DNA from: Phycisphaerales bacterium
GTDB taxonomy: Bacteria; Planctomycetota; Phycisphaerae; Phycisphaerales; SM1A02
DNA length: 64,000 nucleotides
NCBI GenBank assembly: GCA_022446965.1
Contig: JAKVBV010000003.1
Coordinates: forward strand, 1 to 64,000
Reading direction: 5' to 3'
The notes beneath the pieces were generated by a model. That model was not told where the DNA came from. It ran no database searches and worked only from the letters and a program-made list of their open reading frames with translations. The position numbers and the translations under genes are program-made. Below are positions 57,097-64,000 of this stretch, one piece after another. The number at the start of each line of letters is the position of its first letter. Position 1 is the first letter of the stretch.

Positions 57097-58652
57097 TGGC
57101 CACTTTGCTCATCGCGTTGCCCCTGCTGGTGGGTGTACTCATTGCGGTCAGTCCGCAGCGTGTGTCGCGCAGCCTTGCGCTGGCCGGAACATGCGGCATC
57201 TTCCTGCTGTCCATCTGGGCCGCCGTGGACTTCCCCGGGTGGGGGACGACCAAGTGGGGCCTGATGGTCGACGCACCCTGGTCGGACACCTCCGCGTTCA
57301 CGTTTGATCTCGGCGCCGACTCGGTCGCCATGGTGCTGGTGTTGCTCACCACCTTCCTCATGCCGCTGGCCGTGCTGGGTTCGTGGACGGCAGTGACTAC
57401 GCGCCGCCGCGAGTTCTTCGCCTGGTTGATGGTGCTGCAAGCCGCCATGACTGGCGTGTTCCTCGCACGCGATCTGGTGCTGTTCTACGTGTGCTTCGAG
57501 TTCACGCTGGTGCCGATGTACTTCCTCATCGCCATCTATGGCAGCACCAATCGGGCCAAGGCGAGCCTCAAGTTCTTCGTCTACACGTTCACCGGTTCGC
57601 TGCTGGCCTTGGCCGGATTCCTCTATGTGGGCTGGGCCTACGCACAGGAGTACGGCGCATGGAGCTTCAGCATCGAGGCCCTGGCCGCATTTGCCCGCAC
57701 GGGCTTGTCCGCCACCGAAGCGGGCTTCGTGCTGTTGGCATTGATGGCAGGCTTCGCTGTGAAGGTGCCCCTGTTCCCGGTGCACACGTGGCTGCCGCTG
57801 GCGCACACTGAAGCGCCCACGGCAGGGTCGGTGATTCTGGCCGGCGTGCTGTTGAAGCTGGGTACGTACGGGCTGTATCGATTCGTGTTGCCCATGGTCC
57901 CCGCGGCGGTCATCGAATGGACGCCACTCATCGGTGTGCTGTCGATCGTGGGCATCATCTACGCCGGCCTGATCTGCTGGGTGCAGTCGGACGTGAAGAA
58001 GCTCGTGGCCTACTCGTCGGTGAGTCACCTTGGATTCTGCGTGCTCGGGCTGTTCGCGCTCAACCCGATGGGCCTGCAAGGCAGCGTGCTGTACATGGTG
58101 AACCACGGGCTGTCGACCGGTGCCCTGTTCTTCCTCATCGGCATGATGTACGAGCGGTATCACACCAGAGACATGGGCAGCGTCGGTGGATTGGCCAAGG
58201 TCATGCCGGTGTGGTCATGTTTCATGGTCTTCTTCGTGCTTGCCTCGGTCGGCCTCCCTGGCCTCAACGGATTCATCAGCGAGTTTCTCTGCTTGATCGG
58301 CGCGTTTGCTGGCGGTGCTGGCGGGGCATACCCCGGTCTGCTCGGACCCTGGTACGCAGCCTTTGCCGCCATCGGAATGGTGATTGCGGCGATGTATCTG
58401 CTGATGATGGTCGGCAAGATCGTGTTCGGGCAGCTGCGTGAACCAGCGGACCACCACGCGCATGAGCTGCTGCCAACGGATCTCAACGCCCGTGAGATCG
58501 CAGTGCTGGTGCCGTTGGCCATCGGCTGTGTCGTTCTGGGCGTTGCTCCCTGGCTCGCGACGGATGCAATCGCAGGGTCGATCACTGAAACACTGTCGTT
58601 GTATCCAGAAGCGGTGAATGCCGCGCATGATCTGATGGTGGTGGCCCGATGA
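57093..58652 (+). CDS. nuoM: NADH-quinone oxidoreductase subunit M
   Basis: A 519-residue antiporter-like proton-pumping subunit. FLARDLVLFYVCFEFTLVPM (conserved membrane Glu), GFAVKVPLFPVHTWLPLAHT, APTAGSVILAGVLLKLGTYG and VKKLVAYSSVSHLGFCVLGL are diagnostic. MMATLLIALPLLVGVLIAVS begins the first helix. Overlaps nuoL and nuoN by ATGA. Confidence 0.97.
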   Translation: MMATLLIALPLLVGVLIAVSPQRVSRSLALAGTCGIFLLSIWAAVDFPGWGTTKWGLMVDAPWSDTSAFTFDLGADSVAMVLVLLTTFLMPLAVLGSWTAVTTRRREFFAWLMVLQAAMTGVFLARDLVLFYVCFEFTLVPMYFLIAIYGSTNRAKASLKFFVYTFTGSLLALAGFLYVGWAYAQEYGAWSFSIEALAAFARTGLSATEAGFVLLALMAGFAVKVPLFPVHTWLPLAHTEAPTAGSVILAGVLLKLGTYGLYRFVLPMVPAAVIEWTPLIGVLSIVGIIYAGLICWVQSDVKKLVAYSSVSHLGFCVLGLFALNPMGLQGSVLYMVNHGLSTGALFFLIGMMYERYHTRDMGSVGGLAKVMPVWSCFMVFFVLASVGLPGLNGFISEFLCLIGAFAGGAGGAYPGLLGPWYAAFAAIGMVIAAMYLLMMVGKIVFGQLREPADHHAHELLPTDLNAREIAVLVPLAIGCVVLGVAPWLATDAIAGSITETLSLYPEAVNAAHDLMVVAR

Positions 58653-60136
58653 ACATCGTTGAGCTGCTGATTCCCGAACTGATCCTGCTGGCCGGCTCGG
58701 TGGCCTGCGCCATCGTGGGTGTATCCACACGTCGCAGCATGCGTGATGCACTGCCTGCCGTAGCGATCGCCGCGTTGGGCGCCGCGATCGCGTGGACACT
58801 CTGTTGCGGTGACACCCTGGCCGAAGCGGCGCCGATGCCCGCGTTGAGCAAGTGGGTCACTGTTGTCGGCTGCGGCCTGGGCATGCTGCTCGTACTGCTC
58901 AATGCTGGCACGGCTGATCGTGACTATGAGGCGGCGGTGGCCGCCGGACGTACGAAGTTCGATCCGCTTCGCACCACGCGAGGCGAGTTCTACGTGTTCA
59001 TGCTGCTGAGCATCGGCGGCCTGCTGCTGGCGGCCAAGGCTCGCGACCTGATCTGGCTGTTCCTCGCCTTGGAACTGACGTCCCTGCCCACCTACGTGAT
59101 GGTGGCGATGAGTCGTCGCGAGCAGCGGGCGCAAGAAGCGTCGATGAAGTACTTCTTCCTCGGGGCCATGTCAGCCGCGATGTTCCTCTACGGCTTCGCT
59201 CTGTTGTACGGGGCCACCGGCACCGTGGAACTGGCGGCCATGCACGAGGTGTTCACTGCCCAGCAGGGTGACGTGGGCATGATCGCCCTGGTGGGCATGT
59301 TGCTCGCCATCCTCGGTATCGCCTTCAAGTTGGCCGCCGTTCCCATGCATCTGTACGCCGCCGACGTGTACGAAGGTGCCGCATCTTCAGTGACAGCATT
59401 CCTGGGCTTCGTGCCCAAGGCTGCCGGCGCCATCGCCGTCATGGGTCTGTTGTGGACCATGGGCATGCACGCCGACGGCTGGCTGCTGCCGCCGATGGTG
59501 GAAGTGATGCTGTGGGTGATGGCCGTACTCACCATGACGCTGGGCAATGTTGCGGCGTTGCTGCAGTCATCAGCCAAGCGCATGCTTGGTTGGTCGTCAG
59601 TGGCCCACAGTGGCTACATCCTGATCGGTGTCATCGCAGGCCCGGATCATGGCGGCTGGGCCGCGGTGCTCGTGTATCTGCTGGGTTATGGCCTGTCCAA
59701 CACCGGCGCCTTCGCGGCGCTGGCGGCGTTGCGACGCGGCGGCAACGAGGTGGAGTCACTCGAAGATCTCTCCGGGCTGGCCGAACGCCATCGAGGTGCC
59801 GCATGGACGCTGGCGATTTCATCCGGCAGCCTGTTGGGCTTCCCGCCGCTGCTTGGCTTCTGGGGCAAGTTGCTGTTGTTCATTGCCGGCGTGTCTTCGG
59901 GTCACATCGTGCTGGTGGTGATCGCTGGTTTGAACTCCGCGATCAGCGCGGCCTACTACCTCAAATTGGTGGCATTGCCGTTGATGGGCGCCTCCACGGC
60001 GCGCAGTCGTGAAGTCGAGCCGCTGTCCGTGCAGTGGCCTCGCATCGCCGGGTTGATTGCCGCAGCTGCAGTGATTCTTCTGCCCATCGGGCTGCCCGCC
60101 ATCGCCGCCTGTGCCGCGGCGGTGCTGGTCAACTGA
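58649..60136 (+). CDS. nuoN: NADH-quinone oxidoreductase subunit N
   Basis: A 495-residue antiporter-like subunit. FYVFMLLSIGGLLLAAKARD, LIWLFLALELTSLPTYVMVA, FKLAAVPMHLYAADVYEGAA, and SAKRMLGWSSVAHSGYILIG match NuoN. It is the last gene of the operon; no nuoA-I genes are near, so the peripheral arm and NuoH must be encoded elsewhere if present. Confidence 0.97.
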   Translation: MNIVELLIPELILLAGSVACAIVGVSTRRSMRDALPAVAIAALGAAIAWTLCCGDTLAEAAPMPALSKWVTVVGCGLGMLLVLLNAGTADRDYEAAVAAGRTKFDPLRTTRGEFYVFMLLSIGGLLLAAKARDLIWLFLALELTSLPTYVMVAMSRREQRAQEASMKYFFLGAMSAAMFLYGFALLYGATGTVELAAMHEVFTAQQGDVGMIALVGMLLAILGIAFKLAAVPMHLYAADVYEGAASSVTAFLGFVPKAAGAIAVMGLLWTMGMHADGWLLPPMVEVMLWVMAVLTMTLGNVAALLQSSAKRMLGWSSVAHSGYILIGVIAGPDHGGWAAVLVYLLGYGLSNTGAFAALAALRRGGNEVESLEDLSGLAERHRGAAWTLAISSGSLLGFPPLLGFWGKLLLFIAGVSSGHIVLVVIAGLNSAISAAYYLKLVALPLMGASTARSREVEPLSVQWPRIAGLIAAAAVILLPIGLPAIAACAAAVLVN

Positions 60137-60150
60137 CCATCGTCAACGGA

Positions 60151-61062
60151 TCACGCGGCGGCTGGAGCGGCCTGCGGTGCAGGCTTCTTCTTCGTCGCCG
60201 CTTGGATAGCCATGCCCAGTACGGACATGCCAGCCCACGCGCCAACGGCCAACAGTGCCGTGGTGGATGGCGAAAAGCCTGGGTCCATGCCGCTGATCGA
60301 TGTCACGAGCCGGGGCACCGAGGCAACGACGAGCAGGGCGCCGCCGATGGCCGTCAGCAACACGGCCGCCAATGACTGCGCCAAGGCCGCGATGAGCAGG
60401 CCCAGCAGCGCCGCGGCAGCCGTGGCGATCAAGATGACCAGACGAGGCTCAGCAGGCACCGTGTCCCAAGCCGCTCGGACGGGCGCGAGATCTTCCTGTG
60501 CCGCGAGTTGATCGGCGAATTCTTGTGTGTGGGCACGTACTGCAGCTTCGGCCAGATCGCTGGGATTGAGACTCGGTGTGGCTGCTGGTGCCAGCACCGG
60601 AGTGATCGTGGCGTCGTCGTTCGTGCTGTCGACCGGCATCGGGGCCAGTCCGAACAGTGCCTGTATCGGTGGCGGAGCGACTTCATTCCCTTGATCGATG
60701 TGAATGGCGCCCCAGGCCACGGATCCGGCGAGCAGTCCGGCTAGGGCCGACAGCAGCACGCCTGATGCCAGATGCCAGGCGAGCAAGGCCACGCAGCACG
60801 TGACGAGGGCCGACCCAGCAGGCAAGGCCCACATGGGTCCGATGCCGGTCTGTTGCCAGGCCATCCATCCCCCCAGAGCGCCCAGGCCCAGCCCGAGGGC
60901 GCCCACCGCAGGTCGCATGATGCCGCCACCGGCGGCCCAGAGCACCAGCCCGGTGGCCAGCGCGGCCAGTGTGCTGATGAGTTCAGTGCCCAGCCCGGAG
61001 GGGGCCTCGGAGATGCCCGAGGCAGCCTCGGACAGCATGGCGATGACAGTGGTCTCAAGCAT
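60151..61062 (-). CDS. Hypothetical multi-pass membrane protein
   Basis: A 303-residue Ala/Leu/Gly-rich membrane protein. Several hydrophobic segments are seen ([60 protein letters not shown]). A hydrophilic loop lies at about 125-195. The tail is [17 protein letters not shown] at 61062 fits. It converges on nuoN with a 14-nt gap. No family recognised. Confidence 0.78.
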   Translation of the reverse strand: MLETTVIAMLSEAASGISEAPSGLGTELISTLAALATGLVLWAAGGGIMRPAVGALGLGLGALGGWMAWQQTGIGPMWALPAGSALVTCCVALLAWHLASGVLLSALAGLLAGSVAWGAIHIDQGNEVAPPPIQALFGLAPMPVDSTNDDATITPVLAPAATPSLNPSDLAEAAVRAHTQEFADQLAAQEDLAPVRAAWDTVPAEPRLVILIATAAAALLGLLIAALAQSLAAVLLTAIGGALLVVASVPRLVTSISGMDPGFSPSTTALLAVGAWAGMSVLGMAIQAATKKKPAPQAAPAAA

Positions 61063-61133
61063 GTTTTCTCCATCGGCACCGTGGACGTCCGCTCGACAGG
61101 GAAGCCTGCGAGCAGGGGTACCATGCCCCCTCC

Positions 61134-63464
61134 ATGCTTGTTCCGATTCTCCTCAGCGTTCTTTCAGGTGCTCTGCTCATGGCCCCCGACGACCCGTCCG
61201 ACACACCCACGCATGCCGGTGCGCCCAATGCCCTGATTCACGAGACCAGCCCCTATCTGCTGCAGCATGCGTACAACCCGGTGCACTGGCAGCCATGGGG
61301 GGCAGAAGCCATCGAACAGGCCCGGCTGGAAGACAAGCCGATCTTTCTGAGCGTGGGCTACAGCACGTGCTACTGGTGCCACGTCATGGAGCGGGAGTCC
61401 TTCGAAGACGATGCCGTGGCTGATTACCTCAACACACACTTCGTTCCGGTGAAGGTGGATCGTGAAGAACGGCCCGACGTGGATGACATCTACATGACGG
61501 CCGTGCAGGTGATGAGTGGTCGCGGCGGATGGCCGATGTCGGTGTTCATCGAGCCGGTCAACATGGAGCCGTTCTTCGCCGGCACCTACTTCCCCACGCA
61601 TGACGTGGGCAATACGCCTGGCTTCTATTCACTGCTGGAGTCAGTGGTTGATGCGTGGACCGATCCCAAGAAGCGTCCGCAATTGGAGGGTGGGGCAGAT
61701 CGTCTCGCGACAGCCGTCCGTCAGCGTGTTGGTGCCATTCCCATGGCTGTGCAACCGGATCGATCGGTCGTCGACAGTGCTGTGAGCCAGATCATGTCAT
61801 CATACGACAGCACCGATGGCGGCTATGGCGGGGCACCGAAGTTTCCCATGCCGTCATGGCTGGAGCTGTTGCTGGTCGTCAGATGGGATCAGCCCGAGGT
61901 GCAGGCGTCGATCATGCACACGCTTGATCGGATGGCCATGGGTGGCATGTACGACCAGGTGGGTGGCGGATTCCATCGGTACAGCACCGACGCCCAGTGG
62001 CTGGTGCCGCACTTCGAAAAGATGTTGTACGACAACGGTCAATTGGCCGGTCTGTATGCCCGCGTGGGCGTGGCTGGCGGAAACGGGTTTCACCGCGCCA
62101 TTGCGGCGGAGATCTGCGATTACGTGTTGCGGGACATGCGTGATCCAAGCGGTGCGTTCTGGAGTGCGCAGGATGCCGAGGCCAACGCCCGCGAGGGTGC
62201 GACCTACATCTGGACACCGGACTCGTTCGAAGCAGCACTGCGAGCAGGTGGGCACGACGATGCCGACATCGCCTTTGCTCGATCGGCATTCGGGGTCGGT
62301 CCCGAGCCCAACTACATTGATCCCCATCACCCGCAGGATCCCACATGGGTGCTGCATTTGCCCGAGCAGCCCTCGGCGCTGGCCCGGTCGCACGGCATGT
62401 CTGGCCGGGCGTTCCACATGAAGTTGCTGCCGATCATGGCCACGCTCAAGGCCGCGCGTGATGCCCGTGATCAGCCCGGCATCGACGACAAGGTGCTCGC
62501 CTCGTGGAATGGCCTGATGATCGAAGGGCTCGCTGACACAGGTCGCCTGCTTGATCGACCTGATCTGGTGCAGGCCGCCGTCGAGGCCGCCACTGCGATT
62601 CAGGTACGGATGTGGTCCCAAGACGGGCTCAAGCGATCGATGCGGGGAGACACCGTCGCGATCGACGCCTTCCTCGAAGACTACGCTCTGCTTGCTGGTG
62701 GCGTGCTGGCCGTGCACCACGCCACAGGCGACGAGGCTTGGTTGCAGTGGGCCCAGGCGTTGATCGAGCAGGCCACGACCCGGTTCTGGACCGAGGGCGC
62801 TGGTTGGTACGACATGCCCGAGGACGACCCGTCGCTGTTCGTGCGTGGCCGATCGCTGCACGATGGGGCCATGCCCTGTGGAACGTCGGCCATGCTGCGC
62901 AACTTCGTCACGCTCGGTGAGCGTACTGGTGACGCCGCGTGGTTCGATCGAGCGCGTGCCACAGCCGTCACCATCGGCAGCGTGCTCAAGGCCTCACCGC
63001 GCAGCATGCCCGTGGCGATCGCCGCAGTCCACCGATTGAACCAGCTGCAACCCATTGCCGACGACCTTGCGTTGGCGTCGGTCACGCGAGGCGCCGTGAC
63101 GGCGTCGGTGCAGGACATGCCGGCCACGTTGGCCGAGGGTGAGACTGCACGGATGACAGTGACACTCAAGATGCAACCGTCTTGGCACGTCACGCTTCCG
63201 ACCACAACGAGCGAGTTCGCCATGCCTGTGCGTATCGAGGCTGGCGATGCATCGCTCTCCGTTGTGGTGGACTGGCCCGAGGGCCATGCATTCAGCGGCC
63301 CGGCAGGCACCATGCAGGTGCTGTCGGACACGGCTGAGATCCCACTGACCCTCACGCGCACACAGGCCTCCGATGAACCGGTCTCGATCATTGTCACGTT
63401 CCAAGCGTGCGACGACCGTGTGTGTGAGCCGCCCGTTACGCACCGATTTGGAGCGGATGGATGA
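61134..63464 (+). CDS. DUF255 thioredoxin-like protein with DsbD-N-like C-terminus
   Basis: A 776-residue protein of the YyaL/SPATA20 type. A short hydrophobic N-terminus ([18 protein letters not shown]) may be a signal peptide. [20 protein letters not shown] and [20 protein letters not shown] carry the CxxC redox pair, followed by [14 protein letters not shown]. The middle is an (alpha/alpha)6-type region ([40 protein letters not shown]). The last 120 residues resemble the DsbD N-terminal domain ([13 protein letters not shown]), an unusual addition. Function unknown, probably disulfide-related and extracytoplasmic. Stop overlaps the asparaginase gene. Confidence 0.93.
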   Translation: MLVPILLSVLSGALLMAPDDPSDTPTHAGAPNALIHETSPYLLQHAYNPVHWQPWGAEAIEQARLEDKPIFLSVGYSTCYWCHVMERESFEDDAVADYLNTHFVPVKVDREERPDVDDIYMTAVQVMSGRGGWPMSVFIEPVNMEPFFAGTYFPTHDVGNTPGFYSLLESVVDAWTDPKKRPQLEGGADRLATAVRQRVGAIPMAVQPDRSVVDSAVSQIMSSYDSTDGGYGGAPKFPMPSWLELLLVVRWDQPEVQASIMHTLDRMAMGGMYDQVGGGFHRYSTDAQWLVPHFEKMLYDNGQLAGLYARVGVAGGNGFHRAIAAEICDYVLRDMRDPSGAFWSAQDAEANAREGATYIWTPDSFEAALRAGGHDDADIAFARSAFGVGPEPNYIDPHHPQDPTWVLHLPEQPSALARSHGMSGRAFHMKLLPIMATLKAARDARDQPGIDDKVLASWNGLMIEGLADTGRLLDRPDLVQAAVEAATAIQVRMWSQDGLKRSMRGDTVAIDAFLEDYALLAGGVLAVHHATGDEAWLQWAQALIEQATTRFWTEGAGWYDMPEDDPSLFVRGRSLHDGAMPCGTSAMLRNFVTLGERTGDAAWFDRARATAVTIGSVLKASPRSMPVAIAAVHRLNQLQPIADDLALASVTRGAVTASVQDMPATLAEGETARMTVTLKMQPSWHVTLPTTTSEFAMPVRIEAGDASLSVVVDWPEGHAFSGPAGTMQVLSDTAEIPLTLTRTQASDEPVSIIVTFQACDDRVCEPPVTHRFGADG

Positions 63465-64000
63465 CCAGCCTCACGCCTCAGAAGGCCTCCATTGCGCTGG
63501 TGCAGACCGGTGGCACGATCGATAAGACGTACGACGCGTGGGGCGGCACACTGGGCAACACTCACGGCGTGCTGGACCAGATGATCGACGCCCTGGTGCT
63601 CGAAGGTATTGAACTGCATCGCGTGGCTCTGCTGGCCAAGGACAGCCTGGATCTCACCGAGGCTGAAGTCGAATTGATCGTGTACACCACGCTGGATCTG
63701 GCCCAGTCGCACGATGGCGTGGTGTTGCTGCACGGGACGGATCGTCTCGCTCGCACCGGCGAGCAGCTGCATGCGGCCTGTGATGGGGTACCAGCGAGCC
63801 CGATCGTGCTCACTGGAGCCATGCGACCATGGATTTTGCGAACAAGTGACGCCCAGCAGAACCTCACGGAGGCGCTGCTTGCGGTACAACTGCTGCCCCG
63901 TGGTGTGCATGTGTGCATGCACGGGCGGGTGCTGGCATTTCCCGGCGTCGTCAAGGACACGAAGCAGCTGCGATTCGTTCGCTGTGAGACAACAGAGGAA
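63461..64000 (+). CDS. Asparaginase-domain protein, 3' end beyond window
   Basis: 180 codons are visible from ATG 63461 (overlapping the DUF255 stop as ATGA) with no stop before the right edge. [20 protein letters not shown] holds the catalytic Thr region and [17 protein letters not shown] the second Thr/Asp motif (HGTD). [20 protein letters not shown] and [15 protein letters not shown] follow. This matches the short single-domain asparaginase-like family of about 165-180 residues, so only a few codons are likely missing. Activity on asparagine is not certain because the family lacks the C-terminal domain of classical asparaginases. Confidence 0.9.
   Translation, partial: MTSLTPQKASIALVQTGGTIDKTYDAWGGTLGNTHGVLDQMIDALVLEGIELHRVALLAKDSLDLTEAEVELIVYTTLDLAQSHDGVVLLHGTDRLARTGEQLHAACDGVPASPIVLTGAMRPWILRTSDAQQNLTEALLAVQLLPRGVHVCMHGRVLAFPGVVKDTKQLRFVRCETTEE

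Noticed and set aside
56856-58163. 435-codon minus-strand frame over nuoL/nuoM
   Set aside because: Gln/His/Arg-rich antisense translation of two conserved complex I genes.
62681-63922. 413-codon minus-strand frame over DUF255 and asparaginase genes
   Set aside because: Antisense to two genes with clear motifs; composition is that of a shadow frame.

Overview
The window reads as a stretch of a high-GC planctomycete chromosome, most likely class Phycisphaerae. This is inferred from four traits. Large secreted proteins carry repeated GACC cysteine modules and end in dockerin/EF-hand-like GDxxGDGxVxVxDLL motifs. There is a PSCyt1-type cytochrome c protein fused to DUF2231 and leucine-rich repeats. 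An excisionase-type HTH is fused to a receiver domain. Housekeeping genes are scattered in short, tightly overlapping operons. No insertion sequence, prophage, CRISPR array or rRNA gene was seen.

Layout. Positions 1-2994 (minus) hold the first 998 codons of a very large secreted cysteine-rich protein that runs off the left edge. Positions 3223-14189 (minus) are the core rplK-rplA-rplJ-rplL / rpoB-rpoC block. An intrinsic terminator follows rplL and rpoBC has its own promoter; nusG and secE are not upstream. Positions 14393-18867 (minus) are a coupled run of S41 protease, tsaD, a GGQ release-factor-like protein and an M20 amidohydrolase. From 18962 the plus strand carries hflX, an unknown protein, an M29 aminopeptidase and a lone MshEN-domain protein. 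Then come tRNA-Phe, an omega-amidase-like nitrilase and tRNA-His (all minus), followed by pckA, an HTH-receiver regulator, nadE and mutL (plus).

The most notable locus is 30423-34099 (minus). A clear cobalamin riboswitch, with a -10 box just upstream, leads an operon encoding a secreted dockerin-bearing surface protein, a prepilin-like protein, a BFD-type [2Fe-2S] protein, MoeA and MoaD. A HEAT-like secreted protein diverges from it.

Positions 36490-44547 carry tRNA-Thr, a secreted hypothetical, two GACC-repeat surface proteins, a membrane cytochrome/LRR protein, a small lipoprotein and a YjbQ-family protein. Positions 44630-49982 contain an HTH protein, a thioredoxin-like protein, sucC without sucD, a DUF418 membrane protein, an unknown protein and a degenerate Gfo/Idh/MocA-like protein. 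rnpB (RNase P RNA) lies at 50035-50411, followed by an M28 peptidase, pgpA and pgsA.

From 53679 to 60136 the proton-pumping arm of complex I (nuoJ-K-L-M-N) is encoded as one operon with start/stop overlaps at every junction. The window ends with a membrane protein (minus), a DUF255 thioredoxin-fold protein with a DsbD-N-like tail, and an asparaginase-domain protein cut by the right edge. Starts were set from start/stop overlaps, Shine-Dalgarno-like sequences and family N-termini.
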